A DNA stretch of 64,000 nt from Capsulimonas corticalis. GTDB taxonomy: Bacteria > Armatimonadota > Armatimonadia > Armatimonadales > Capsulimonadaceae. Position numbers and translations under genes: made by a program. Location of the stretch: positions 4,898,001 through 4,962,000 of the forward strand of contig NZ_AP025739.1 in the NCBI RefSeq assembly GCF_003574315.2, written 5' to 3'. The notes beneath the pieces are model-generated. The model was not told the origin of the DNA, made no database searches, and was given only the letters and a program-made list of their open reading frames with translations. Of the stretch, positions 33,062 through 42,352 are shown in pieces (the first letter of the stretch is position 1; each line of letters opens with the position of its first letter).

Positions 33062-34552
33062 ATGCAGACAACTTCTTCGCCGGCCCGTCCGGCCATCCGC
33101 CGGCTGCGCGATCGTGTTATGGGATGCTGGCTGGGCAAGGCCGTCGGCGGCACTCTGGGGATGCCGTTCGAGGGGTGGGACGGTCCGCTGGATCTCGATT
33201 TTTACCGTCCCGTTCCGACAGAGATGCTGCCGAACGACGATCTCGATCTTCAGGTCGTTTGGGCCTGCGCGCTTGATAAGATGGAGACGATTGCGGTCGA
33301 TCGTCATGTTCTCGCGCAGGCGTGGCTGGACCACGTCGAATTTCCCTGGGACGAGTATGGGGTCGCGATCCGCAACTTGAAGCTCGGCCTGAAGGCGCCG
33401 CTTTCCGGGGAATACGACAACTACTTCGTCCATGGGATGGGGGCGCCGATCCGCAGCGAGATCTGGGCCTGCCTGGCTCCCGGCGACCCCGCGACGGCGG
33501 CGGCGTACGCCTACGAAGACGGCTGTGTGGACCACGCCGGCGACGGCGTGTGGGGCGAGATGTTCCTGGCGGCCCTCGAAAGCGCCGCGTTTGTGGAGAG
33601 CGATCCGGATATTCTGCTCGACGAGGCGCTTAGCATTCTGCCGCCGGAAAGCGTCACCGGGCGCGCCGTCGCCGACACGCGCCTCTGGTATCGGGAACTT
33701 CGCGATTGGCGCGCCGTTCGGGAGCAGATCATCGCCAGTTACGGAAGCGACAACTTTACCTATGCGCCGATGAACATCGCGTTCACGATTTTAGGCTGGC
33801 TGGCCTCGGAAGGCGATTTCAGCCAGGCGATCTGTATCGCGGTCAACTGCGGCAAGGACACCGACTGCACAGGCGCGACCGTGGGTTCCCTGATGGGCAT
33901 TATCGATCCGGACGGCATTCCCGACAAATGGCTCGCGCCGATTGGTCGCAATCTTGTCTTGAGTCCTGGGATTGTCGGCCTGGACGCCCCCGATACCCTG
34001 GATTCGTTCACCGATTTGGTCCTCGACCTGTCGGCTCGACTGGCGGGCAAAATGCCGGCGGCGCGGAGCTACGAACAGTCGACGGCGGATCTTGCCTTTC
34101 CCGTGCAGCGCGCTTTCGTGGACGCCTTCCCAACTCGCGATGAACCGCCTGTATTTGACGCGCCTCAGACAGTCATGCTGCCCGGCAACTACGCTCGCTT
34201 GCGATCATCGGATTTTCCGAAGGATACGCTTCTGCTGCGCTATGAATTTTCCCTCGGGGAAGCCGGCGAGACGTGCGTCGTGGCGAACACCCGCGAACGC
34301 TCGCGCGTGTGGCTGGACGGTCGTTTCGCATTCGGACGCAGCGGAGGGGAAATGGTTCCCTCGCCGCACCGCGCGCCCGGCGATCAGGTCACAAACCTGC
34401 ATCTGGACGCCGGACGCCATGAGTTGATCGTCGCGATGGAGAAACCGGCCGGCGGCGCGGATCTGGAGTGGGTGGTTGTGGTGGCGGACGGCGGGACAAA
34501 GATCTGGCGTCCCTGGGCGTTTTTGCCCGGTCACCCGTCGAAAGCGGAGTAA
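33062..34552 (+). CDS. ADP-ribosylglycohydrolase family protein with extra C-terminal domain
   Basis: This encodes 496 residues. ATG 33062 is 9 bases from AAGGAG; the TTG at 33056 is too close to it. Residues of about 12-325 are the ADP-ribosylglycohydrolase fold: RVMGCWLGKAVGGTLGMPFEG, the metal-binding segment near NDDLDLQVVWA (usually a TDDT motif), DHAGDGVWGEMF, and GKDTDCTGATVGSLMGI with paired acids for the second metal. Residues of about 370-490 form a beta domain like PA14 or a carbohydrate-binding module (TCVVANTRERSRVWLDGRFAFG). In this family such fusions near sugar regulators are common and may act on N-glycosidic sugars rather than ADP-ribose. No signal peptide is seen. Control by the neighbouring LacI protein is inferred. 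Confidence 0.82.
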   Translation: MQTTSSPARPAIRRLRDRVMGCWLGKAVGGTLGMPFEGWDGPLDLDFYRPVPTEMLPNDDLDLQVVWACALDKMETIAVDRHVLAQAWLDHVEFPWDEYGVAIRNLKLGLKAPLSGEYDNYFVHGMGAPIRSEIWACLAPGDPATAAAYAYEDGCVDHAGDGVWGEMFLAALESAAFVESDPDILLDEALSILPPESVTGRAVADTRLWYRELRDWRAVREQIIASYGSDNFTYAPMNIAFTILGWLASEGDFSQAICIAVNCGKDTDCTGATVGSLMGIIDPDGIPDKWLAPIGRNLVLSPGIVGLDAPDTLDSFTDLVLDLSARLAGKMPAARSYEQSTADLAFPVQRAFVDAFPTRDEPPVFDAPQTVMLPGNYARLRSSDFPKDTLLLRYEFSLGEAGETCVVANTRERSRVWLDGRFAFGRSGGEMVPSPHRAPGDQVTNLHLDAGRHELIVAMEKPAGGADLEWVVVVADGGTKIWRPWAFLPGHPSKAE

Positions 34553-34588
34553 AAACGCGGGTGATCTCTTTTCGCGAAATCGCATATT

Positions 34589-34632
34589 TGTTCACGTTCT
34601 GTTCACGATGTTGTTCACGGTGTGTATACACA
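34589..34632. promoter_or_regulatory. Three phased TGTTCACG repeats and an adjoining palindrome
   Basis: TGTTCACG begins at 34589, 34600 and 34612, spacing of 11 and 12 bases, or one helical turn. It is followed directly by the perfect 12 bp palindrome TGTGTATACACA (34621-34632). The cluster lies 67-110 bases before the cupin gene and looks like a regulator binding region. No promoter boxes can be placed with certainty. Confidence 0.5.
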
Positions 34633-34698
34633 AGGCTTGTAATATAGCGCTGTCGGGGGACGATATACCCCCAAAGTATACATCCGGAGGAAAATGAA

Positions 34699-35208
34699 TT
34701 GAACGAACTGCTGAATGCGACGGAGCAAGAGGCTTCCCATCTGACATCGAATGTGGTGCGCGCAGGCGGCGGCCGCTTTTTCGAGCTCGGCGACCATCGA
34801 GGGTACTGCAAGGTTGTCGCCGAGCAGACGGGCGGGGCCTTCTTATTGGCGGAGGCCCATGCGGACTTCGGCGGCGGCGTGCCGCCGCACATCCACCATC
34901 GCGAAGATGAAACGTTTTATGTTCTGTCGGGCCATTTCGAGTTTTTGGTCGGCGATCAAAACGTCCAGGTCGGCCCCGGCGACACGGTGTATGGTCCTCG
35001 CGATGTGACGCATGCTTGGCGCTGCACTAGCCTGGACGGAGGGCGCATGCTGATCGGCTTCACGCCGGGCGACAACTTCCAGCCGTTCGCGATCGCCATG
35101 GCGCAGATGGGAGCGGATCCACAGAGCGACATGTCCAATCCCGAACGAGCGGCCGCCTTCATGGCTCTCGCGCTGCGTCACGGAATCGAGATGCTTCCCC
35201 AGGGCTAA
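34699..35208 (+). CDS. Cupin-domain protein
   Basis: This encodes 169 residues from TTG 34699, 8 bases after CCGGAGG (34684-34690); the ATG at 34694 leads straight into a stop in another frame. It is a single cupin barrel. The first metal-binding motif is PPHIHHREDETFYVLSGHFEF, with two His, one Glu and the typical Gly; the second is GDTVYGPRDVTHAWRC with its His. Small cupins of this type bind a metal and serve as sugar isomerases, dioxygenases or ligand sensors; nothing here narrows it. It has its own regulatory cluster upstream and a terminator-like hairpin downstream. Confidence 0.88.
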   Translation: MNELLNATEQEASHLTSNVVRAGGGRFFELGDHRGYCKVVAEQTGGAFLLAEAHADFGGGVPPHIHHREDETFYVLSGHFEFLVGDQNVQVGPGDTVYGPRDVTHAWRCTSLDGGRMLIGFTPGDNFQPFAIAMAQMGADPQSDMSNPERAAAFMALALRHGIEMLPQG

Positions 35209-35241
35209 AGGAACGCATTTCGGCTTCACCGATCGATCACC

Positions 35242-35290
35242 GTAACCCCCTTTCGCCGCGCCGACGCCGCCGCGGCGAAAGGGGGGTTAC
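35242..35290. terminator. GC-rich hairpin after the cupin gene
   Basis: GTAACCCCCTTTCGCCGCG pairs with the sequence at 35271-35290 through 19 bp with one bulged G. It lies 34 bases after the cupin stop. No T-run follows, so termination is likely but not certain. Confidence 0.5.
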
Positions 35291-35375
35291 CTATCGTTTG
35301 ACCCTTTGGCTGTCCAATAGCGGGTAGGAGACGAAGCAAGTCTCCAGGTACAATTCCCCCTGAGGTACGAACGAT

Positions 35376-37235
35376 ATGAACTCTGCGCGCAGTTACTTTG
35401 ACGAATTGAACACGCAATATCTCCAGACGCATCAGGCCAAGGAAGATCTGTTCTGGGACACGTACATGGCGATCAGCGACGATCGCGATGGATTTGCTCA
35501 GGCGGAGCACGCTTACCAGGCGTTCCTGTCCGATCCTGAGAAACTCACTCGGGTGCGGTCGCTCCTGGCGGAGTTAGAAACTTCGGCGGACCGGGAGAGC
35601 CGGGAGGACGTCGAATTTGGGCTGCGGGGCTGGCTGGCGATGTTCGAGGCGAATATCATCGACAACGCGGCGGCGGAGCGCAGCCAGCGCGAGCTTGTCG
35701 AGATGGAAACGGAGCTGTTTGGGAAGCGCCGCGATTTCAAGATGAGCCATGTCAATGAGCGCGGTGAGCGGGAAGAAGCGTCGCTTGGAACGCTCGCGAT
35801 CAATATCGCCACGAATCCCAGCGAGGAGGCGCGCAAGGGCTCGCATGACGAGCTGCTGCGGCTGGAGCAATGGGTGCTCGCGAACGGATTCCTGGAGATC
35901 GTCGCCAAGCGCAATGAGTTCGCTCGGGCGCTCGGCTACCGCCACTACTTCGATTACAAAGTGCGCACCGGCGAGAAGATGAGCCCCGAGGATCTGTTCC
36001 GTATCCTCGACGACTTTGAAGAAAGGACGCGCGATGCGAGCCGCCGTTCGCTCGATGCAATGATCGCCGAAAAAGGCGCGTCCGCCGTACTTCCGCACAA
36101 CCTTTCCTTCCATATCAGCGGCGATGTCCGGCGGCAGATGGATCCATATCTGCCGTTCGGAAAAGGGCTGGAGCGCTGGGTCGTGACCTTCCAGCGGCTG
36201 GGCATTGGCTTCCGGGGCGCGGTCATGCAGCTTGATCTGCTGGAGCGCGAAGGCAAATACCAGAACGGCTTCTGCCATGCGCCCGTCCCGGCGTTCTTCG
36301 ACAAGGACGGTCATTGGGTGGCGGCGCATGTCAACTTCACCTCGCTCGCCAAGCCGGGCCAGGTCGGCAGCGGCGCCAACGCGCTGCGGACCCTGTTCCA
36401 CGAGGGCGGCCATGCGGCGCACTTCGCCAACGTCGCGCAGAACGCGCCGTGCTTTTCCCAGGAGTACGCGCCGACATCGATGGCCTACGCCGAAACCCAG
36501 TCCATGTTTTGCGACAGCCTTCTGGGCGACGCCGATTGGCTCAAGCGATACGCCCTCGATGAATCGGGAACTCCCATCCCCGATGAACTGATCCGAACAC
36601 AGATTGAGAAGACGCAGCCGTGGCTCAGCCGGTCCATGCGAAATATGATGGTGGTCCCGTACTTTGAGATCGCGCTCTACGAAATGAGCGACGACGAGCG
36701 CACGCCGGAAGCCGTGCTGGCCCTCGCGCGGCAAACGGAAGAGCGGATCATGGGAACGCCGGTCAACAGCCGCCCCGTGCTCTCGATCCCGCATCTGCTC
36801 AACCGAGAATCGGCGGCGTCCTATCACGGCTATCTGCTCGCCGAGATGGCCGTCCACCAGACGCGCGGATATCTCCTCCAGAAGTTCGGATATCTGACGG
36901 ATAACTCGCGAATCGGGCCGCTGCTCGCCGAGCATTACTGGCGTCCGGGCAACAGCGTCGATCACAACGCCACGCTGATCGGACTGACGGGACAGGGCTT
37001 CTCCGCGAAGTATCTCGCCGACGCCTGCAACCAAACGGTTGAGGAAGCCTGGAAGGAAGCCGCCGAATCGATCGCCGCCGCCGCCCGGCGCCACTACTCC
37101 ACCGACTATCCAGAGACGCTGAGCGCCACGATTCGTATTGTCGACGGCGCGAAGGTGATAACGGACAACGACGTGTCGGACGCCGACATGTGCGCGCGGT
37201 TCGAGGCGTGGGTGGGGGAATTGACGAAAGCCTGA
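35376..37235 (+). CDS. M3-family oligoendopeptidase-like metallopeptidase
   Basis: This encodes 619 residues. The M3 zinc motif is FHEGGHAAHF with His342, Glu343 and His346; the third ligand is probably the Glu in YAPTSMAYAETQSMF, some 25-30 residues on. The long helical N-terminal half (LRGWLAMFEANIIDNAAAERSQRELVEMETEL) and the C-terminal GYLLAEMAVHQTRGYLLQKFG segment fit the oligopeptidase channel fold. The length is usual for the family. It has no signal peptide, so it cleaves short peptides in the cytoplasm. A shared terminator separates it from the convergent gene at 37322. Confidence 0.9.
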   Translation: MNSARSYFDELNTQYLQTHQAKEDLFWDTYMAISDDRDGFAQAEHAYQAFLSDPEKLTRVRSLLAELETSADRESREDVEFGLRGWLAMFEANIIDNAAAERSQRELVEMETELFGKRRDFKMSHVNERGEREEASLGTLAINIATNPSEEARKGSHDELLRLEQWVLANGFLEIVAKRNEFARALGYRHYFDYKVRTGEKMSPEDLFRILDDFEERTRDASRRSLDAMIAEKGASAVLPHNLSFHISGDVRRQMDPYLPFGKGLERWVVTFQRLGIGFRGAVMQLDLLEREGKYQNGFCHAPVPAFFDKDGHWVAAHVNFTSLAKPGQVGSGANALRTLFHEGGHAAHFANVAQNAPCFSQEYAPTSMAYAETQSMFCDSLLGDADWLKRYALDESGTPIPDELIRTQIEKTQPWLSRSMRNMMVVPYFEIALYEMSDDERTPEAVLALARQTEERIMGTPVNSRPVLSIPHLLNRESAASYHGYLLAEMAVHQTRGYLLQKFGYLTDNSRIGPLLAEHYWRPGNSVDHNATLIGLTGQGFSAKYLADACNQTVEEAWKEAAESIAAAARRHYSTDYPETLSATIRIVDGAKVITDNDVSDADMCARFEAWVGELTKA

Positions 37236-37262
37236 CGGGAGTTTTGCGCGGATGCGAAAAAT

Positions 37263-37296
37263 AAGCCCTCGGAAATCGCGAGATTTCCGAGGGCTT
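37263..37296. terminator. Bidirectional terminator between convergent genes
   Basis: AAGCCCTCGGAAATC (37263-37277) pairs perfectly with 37282-37296 around the loop GCGA. It stands between the stops of the M3 peptidase (plus) and the malectin protein (minus), with A- and T-rich flanks. Confidence 0.75.
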
Positions 37297-37321
37297 GAGT
37301 CTGTCTGAGCGCTTTGTTAGT

Positions 37322-40300
37322 TTAGTTCGGCGTCACCTCAATCGCGGCGACCTGGGCGTTGTCAACGGTTGCGTGGAACTGGATAACGATCTGGCCGCTG
37401 GAGTTCACGGTCGTGTCCAGGTCCTTGACGTCGGCCTTGTTGGCGCCTCCGGCGTCCGCGAAGATGTCGAAGTTGGTCATCAGCTGGGTTCCGTTGACCA
37501 CCACGTTGAACTTGCGGTCTCCGGCGGCGGGCCAGTACGTCTCGGCGAAGTGCATTCGCAGATGATACGATGCGCCCACCGGCAGGCTCGGGACCGTGTA
37601 GATGACGTCGCCGCCGTAGCGCGCCGTCGAGTAGACCGCCGCCGGAGCGGCGTTGGTCACGCCGGTCGTCGAAACGGCGGCGCCGCTCACGACGCCCGTT
37701 CCGGCGCTGGTGAAGAACTCATCCGCCACGAACGGGCTGACGGCCGGTCCTCCGCAGTTGATAGCGTAGCTCGGCCCAACGGTTTTGACGTTGAACCAGT
37801 TGAAGTCGTAGCCGTTGTCCGCATCCTCGTAGAGCTGGATGGTGTGATTGCCGGCGGTGAGTGAGACGCTGCCGGAGTTGACCGTGGTGAACGTATCGTA
37901 GCTGCCGGTGCCCGGCACCGCGATCGCGCCGGTCACGTTCGTCCCATCCACGTTGAAATGGATGCTGCCGCCGGAGGAGCCGGAGGAGACCCGCGTCTGG
38001 AACTGGTAGGTCCCGGCGGCGGTGACATTCACCATGTAGTTGAGATATTCGCCGGTGTTCGTCCAGCCGACCTGGTAGCCGCCGCCGGTGTCGCTGACGA
38101 CCGCGCGGATATCCACGTTGTCGCTGCGATAAGCGCCGCCGGTATTGCCGGCGTCGTTATCGTGGTACGCCACGCCTTCGCCGCCCAGATCGTAGTTCTC
38201 GGCTTCGATCTTGCCGGGAATGCTCCATCGCGTACCACCATAGGGCGATTCCACGGGAGTCGCCGGATTGATGGTGATCGTGAGCGTCTTGTTCCCCGTT
38301 CCGCCGGCGTTGGTCGCGCCGAGAGTCACCGTGGATGTGCCGGACGCCGTGGGCGTGCCGGAGATCAAGCCCGTGCTCGTGCTGACCGACAGACCCGCCG
38401 GCAGCCCAGAGGCGCTGTAGCTGGTCGGGCTGTTGCTCGCGGTGATCTGATAAGAGAACGCCGCGCCCACCGTGCCCGTCGCCGTGGCGGCGCTGCTAAT
38501 CACCGGCGCGGCGACGGCGATTGTGATGGTCAGAGTTTTGTTGCCCGTGCCGGTGGCGTTGGTCGCGCCAAGGGTGACGGTGGATGTGCCCGCCGCCGTG
38601 GGCGTTCCCGAAATAAGGCCGCTGCTGGTGTTAACGGACAGTCCCGCCGGCAGTCCCGTCGCGCTGTAGCTTGTGGGGCTGTTGCTCGCCGTGATCTGAT
38701 AGCTGAACGCCGTACCGACCGTTCCCGAAGCCGTCGCGGCGCTGCTGATGACCGGAGCCGAGCCGGCGGTTCCGCCATACTCGTACGCGCCGGCGTCGTC
38801 CGCCGCGCCATGCGGGCGGGCGTTGCCGAGAATATCCGAGGTCGGGTGGGCGACGGAGGTCGGGACAAAGTCAATCGCCGAGGATCCCGACTTCAGCGAG
38901 TAGTCGCCGGCGGCGGCATTGGAGAACAGCGCCGTGGTTGGGCTCGCGACCTGGATGGAATTGGCGTCGTATCCCTGTCCCTGCCACTGGGACAGGTTCC
39001 AGACGGTTCCGTAGTTGATCTGGAAGGTCGCGCCGTTGTTGTAGATGTTGTTGCGGACGTTCGCCGCGCTGAACGAGTTCGTACTGGTGAACGTGTTGAT
39101 CGCGAGCTGGTTGGCGAGCAGGATGTTGCCGTAAACCTGCGCGTTCGTGCCGTACGTGCTGCCGAGCGATGCGAGACACAGGGCGGTGAACCCATTGCCC
39201 GCCGTTGACGCCGTCGAGACCGTGTTGAACCGGAAGATATTGCTGTCGCCCCGGATCCAGACCGCGGAGTTGTAAGGTCCGGCGTTATTCGTTCCCGCGA
39301 TCAGACAGTTCTCGATGGTATTGCCGCTGCCGGCGATGTCCATACTGGCGTAAGGGCCGGTGATGGTCATGCCGTTGACGACGACATTCGGCCCGAGCGT
39401 GTTGACCTGCGCGCTGTAGCAGATACCGCCGTTGACGGTGACGACCGCGCCGCTGGCGCCGTCGAAGGTGCAGTTGTCGCCGGTTCCGTCGCCGCCGGTG
39501 TCGATCGCCTGGAAGTTGTTCAGCGTGACGGACTGGAGCGAGTTGCCGTGGTCCGTGAAGGCCTCATACTCGAAGTCGTTCCGGCCGCCCCAGGTGTCCG
39601 CCTGATGCTCGGCGATACAGTTGTTGTAGTAGGACGTTTCACTCAGGTTCGGACCCTGGTTGCCGAACGAGACGTAAGCCGTCTGCCCGGTCTGGACATT
39701 GGGCATCGGGTAGGCGCAGTAGCAGCTATTGAACGTGACGTTCGATCCGTCGATGACCGCGAAGCCATGGCGGCCGTAGCGATACACCTCGCATCCGTCC
39801 ACCAGCACGTTAACGCCCGTGTTTACGCCGTCGCCTTCAATGCGGACGCCGTAGCCGAGCGTCGGGTTCTGGTTGGACCCGCACTCGTCCACGACCAGGT
39901 TCCGGAACACCAGGTTCTTCGTGTAGTTGGAAGTCAGCTGGTTGCCGTTGCAGATGACGTTGTCGCGGACGCAGACATCATACTGAACGCCGTTCGTGTT
40001 CGGGTTGGAGCCGCTGGTGCTGATGGTGAGAACGCCGCCGCTCCACTTCCAGCAGTTGGCTGTGCTGCTCGGATCGCGGACGACGCTGCCATCCCCCGTG
40101 CCGCCGTTAAAGATGTCGATCAGGAACTGCTGGTTCGCCAGGACGGAGTTCACCTGCTGGGAGTACGAATGCGTGTAGACATTGTTCCCCTGAGAAACCC
40201 ACTGCCCGTCATTGACGGGAATCTGGTTGCTGCCCCAGAACTTCGGCTTGGCGCCGCTGCCGTAATCGGCGAAGGTGATGGGGTTGCCGGTCGCGCCGCT

Positions 40301-41110
40301 GCTCAGCGGGTTCAAAACTTCGCGCCAGCTGTCTCCGCGCTTGAACAGGACCGAGTCGCCGGAGGTCAGCGAGATGCTCTCCGCCTTCGCGACCGTCGCG
40401 AATGGCGACGCCTGCGTGCCCGGATTATTGTCGTTGCCGGTGCTGCTGCTGACGTAATACGTGTGGACGACATGCGGGGTGATCGTGTAGGTATTGATGA
40501 CGAAAATCGCGTTAACATCCGCGATAATCGCCTTCAAAGTGTGCACGCCGGCGGTCAGATGCGCGGACTGATAGGTGGCGACGCCGAAGTTGCCCCAGCT
40601 GCTCGTCTGCGCGAGCGTGATGTTGCCGGGAGTAACGTCCACGCCGTCCAGCTGGAAGTCCATCTGCCGTCCCGCCTGGGCCGGCGCGGCGTTGACCTGG
40701 ATGTCATAGTTGCCGGTCGTGGCGACATTGACGGTATAGGTCAGCCAGTCGCCCTGGACGACATGGTTGCCGACCACATAGCCGTTGCCGCCGACAATCA
40801 CGCCAGTTGCGGTTCCATATTGATTGATGGAGTTGATCGGGACGGGGCCGTTCGTGTCGTCCGCGCGATACACGCCGCTCGAGGCCGGCTGCTGGATATT
40901 GTAGGCGTCCCCCTGCGTTCCAGTATCGTAGTCGACGGCGTTGATCGTGCCTGGAACGGCAACCGGAGTGCCGGTAAACGGGGAGTGCGCCGAACACATC
41001 GCGCCTGTGGTCAGCAGAAGCGCCATGGTGAGAGGAAGACTGCTCAGTCGTCTCTGGCTGAAAGATTTACTTTGTCGGGCGCTGCGAAAGCGCTCCTGGG
41101 AAATTACCAT
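37322..41110 (-). CDS. Secreted beta-helix protein with CBM6-like, putative Ig and malectin domains
   Basis: This encodes 1262 residues. ATG 41110 is preferred because AGGAGGAT sits 5-6 bases upstream; ATG 41137 would add nine residues and place the ribosome site inside the gene. A signal peptide ends near AMCSAHS. In order: a CBM6-like domain (about 45-200), a right-handed beta-helix (about 205-760; TYYVSSSTGNDNNPGTQASPF, GDSVLFKRGDSW), two putative Ig repeats (about 765-935), a second CBM6-like domain with PGKIEAENYDLGGEG (about 950-1085), and a malectin domain (about 1090-1262; INCGGPAVSPFVADEFF, LRMHFAETYW, GDRKFNVVVNG). The domain plan resembles the proteins at 6227 and 10200. It probably binds or cleaves plant or microbial polysaccharide at the cell surface. 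Confidence 0.82.
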   Translation of the reverse strand: MVISQERFRSARQSKSFSQRRLSSLPLTMALLLTTGAMCSAHSPFTGTPVAVPGTINAVDYDTGTQGDAYNIQQPASSGVYRADDTNGPVPINSINQYGTATGVIVGGNGYVVGNHVVQGDWLTYTVNVATTGNYDIQVNAAPAQAGRQMDFQLDGVDVTPGNITLAQTSSWGNFGVATYQSAHLTAGVHTLKAIIADVNAIFVINTYTITPHVVHTYYVSSSTGNDNNPGTQASPFATVAKAESISLTSGDSVLFKRGDSWREVLNPLSSGATGNPITFADYGSGAKPKFWGSNQIPVNDGQWVSQGNNVYTHSYSQQVNSVLANQQFLIDIFNGGTGDGSVVRDPSSTANCWKWSGGVLTISTSGSNPNTNGVQYDVCVRDNVICNGNQLTSNYTKNLVFRNLVVDECGSNQNPTLGYGVRIEGDGVNTGVNVLVDGCEVYRYGRHGFAVIDGSNVTFNSCYCAYPMPNVQTGQTAYVSFGNQGPNLSETSYYNNCIAEHQADTWGGRNDFEYEAFTDHGNSLQSVTLNNFQAIDTGGDGTGDNCTFDGASGAVVTVNGGICYSAQVNTLGPNVVVNGMTITGPYASMDIAGSGNTIENCLIAGTNNAGPYNSAVWIRGDSNIFRFNTVSTASTAGNGFTALCLASLGSTYGTNAQVYGNILLANQLAINTFTSTNSFSAANVRNNIYNNGATFQINYGTVWNLSQWQGQGYDANSIQVASPTTALFSNAAAGDYSLKSGSSAIDFVPTSVAHPTSDILGNARPHGAADDAGAYEYGGTAGSAPVISSAATASGTVGTAFSYQITASNSPTSYSATGLPAGLSVNTSSGLISGTPTAAGTSTVTLGATNATGTGNKTLTITIAVAAPVISSAATATGTVGAAFSYQITASNSPTSYSASGLPAGLSVSTSTGLISGTPTASGTSTVTLGATNAGGTGNKTLTITINPATPVESPYGGTRWSIPGKIEAENYDLGGEGVAYHDNDAGNTGGAYRSDNVDIRAVVSDTGGGYQVGWTNTGEYLNYMVNVTAAGTYQFQTRVSSGSSGGSIHFNVDGTNVTGAIAVPGTGSYDTFTTVNSGSVSLTAGNHTIQLYEDADNGYDFNWFNVKTVGPSYAINCGGPAVSPFVADEFFTSAGTGVVSGAAVSTTGVTNAAPAAVYSTARYGGDVIYTVPSLPVGASYHLRMHFAETYWPAAGDRKFNVVVNGTQLMTNFDIFADAGGANKADVKDLDTTVNSSGQIVIQFHATVDNAQVAAIEVTPN

Positions 41111-41473
41111 TCCGATCCTCCTGCAATTGTGTTGCAATATCGCGAAAAGTACGACTACTGATTACACACGCGCCATTCTCCGAGAGGCGTGACTTACTTA
41201 GGATCGTTTCGCCGCTTCACTCCTTTCTCCGGGTATTTCTTAAATCACACAAACTGTATTGCGATTGTTGCTATTAAACTGAATTTTGAGGATATGTAAC
41301 TTTTCTCCACATCACATCGTGGAGGTTTACTGGGCGGCGTCACAAAGACATGCCAGCAGAGTCGCGCTAATGCGCGAACTGTGCTAGCAGAGCGTGACCA
41401 GTATACAACGCTTCCCGCACTTTGTCAACGACATTTTTTCATGCCGGTCCAATGTTGGGCGCCGTACGATCCG
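41111..41473 (-). other. 363 bp gene-free stretch holding a long leader
   Basis: No ORF here looks real. It contains the promoter at 41400-41428 and, on the minus strand, a leader of about 280 nt for the gene at 37322-41110. In the leader I see two repeats of CTCTGCT(A/G)GCA, a CGCGC-ATTA-GCGCG hairpin near 41366-41379 and a CTCCAC/GTGGAG hairpin at 41305-41324. No known riboswitch was recognised. Confidence 0.5.
41400..41428 (-). promoter_or_regulatory. Near-consensus sigma-70 promoter (minus strand)
   Basis: On the minus strand, TTGACA (41428-41423) and TATACT (41405-41400) are exactly 17 bases apart. Transcription would start near 41393 and read into the beta-helix/malectin gene. Confidence 0.75.
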
Positions 41474-42352
41474 CTATGGCGAGGACAGTGCTTCGAAACC
41501 TGAGACGACGTCAAATAGTTCGTCGTCGATGCTGCCTTGACGCAGACGATGGAATGCGCCATGGAGATCGTCCAGCAACTCGTCGATGTTTCTTTCGGCT
41601 CGCTGCATCGCCGAGAGACGGCTTGCGTTCTCGCTCGCGAGGGATTCGGCGCATGCGCGGAAAAGAGAGATGAAGAGATATTCGTGAATCAGCTTGCGCA
41701 GTGTCTCATCACTGTCCCCCAGGATCTCGGGCAAATTTTCCGATGGCCATGGGATTTTTGCCAGATCCGATTGCCATCGCGCGTCGAGCGGCAGCAGGCG
41801 CTGTCCGGTCGGTTCATAGAGTGATCCGGACCGTGGACGATTGTGGAAGATATAAACGCATCCATTGTCGGTGTTTTCTCGATGCGCTTCACTCGCCATC
41901 TGAATCTGACCGACAAGTGGCGTAATCGCTTGGACGGTATTGGGGGAGGCAAATACTGCAATCACGGAGAGACCCGCCTCCACTAGGCGCTCATGAACGC
42001 GCTCGCCGATGACCCATACTTGGGGTTTGCCAGGCAAAGACGCAAGCGTCTCAATCGCGTAATCGGCCACCACATCGTTAAATTGTCCCACCAACCCCTG
42101 GTCGGAACCGAAAACGATGGCTCCAATTTCCGTTTTCCGTTTCTCTGCGGCCACAAACGGCGTCGTTTCACTTCTATGAAGGCAAGCAGCCAATCCCAGC
42201 TCTACAGTCCGATAGTAATTGACCAGGGCAAGCATCGATTTCTCATATTGTCCGACGCTGGAAGCGGCCACGGCTTTCATCGTGCGCACGACCGACTGCA
42301 AATCGCCGGCGCTATCGATCTTTCGGCGCAGGCTCGCCATGGAATCGCTCAT
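41474..42352 (-). CDS. atpG: N-type ATPase gamma subunit
   Basis: This encodes 292 residues. It is the central shaft of the F1 part: the N-terminal helix ([36 protein letters not shown]) and the C-terminal helix ([49 protein letters not shown]) form the coiled coil, and [17 protein letters not shown] is the conserved Rossmann-like strand. It overlaps atpA by 4 bases and is the last gene of the operon, as in other N-ATPase operons. No clear terminator is visible after it. Confidence 0.93.
   Translation of the reverse strand: MSDSMASLRRKIDSAGDLQSVVRTMKAVAASSVGQYEKSMLALVNYYRTVELGLAACLHRSETTPFVAAEKRKTEIGAIVFGSDQGLVGQFNDVVADYAIETLASLPGKPQVWVIGERVHERLVEAGLSVIAVFASPNTVQAITPLVGQIQMASEAHRENTDNGCVYIFHNRPRSGSLYEPTGQRLLPLDARWQSDLAKIPWPSENLPEILGDSDETLRKLIHEYLFISLFRACAESLASENASRLSAMQRAERNIDELLDDLHGAFHRLRQGSIDDELFDVVSGFEALSSP

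Noticed and set aside
39548-41161. 537-codon open frame on the plus strand
   Set aside because: It is antisense to the secreted beta-helix/malectin gene, which has a signal peptide, recognised domains and a strong promoter. The plus-strand product has none of these.
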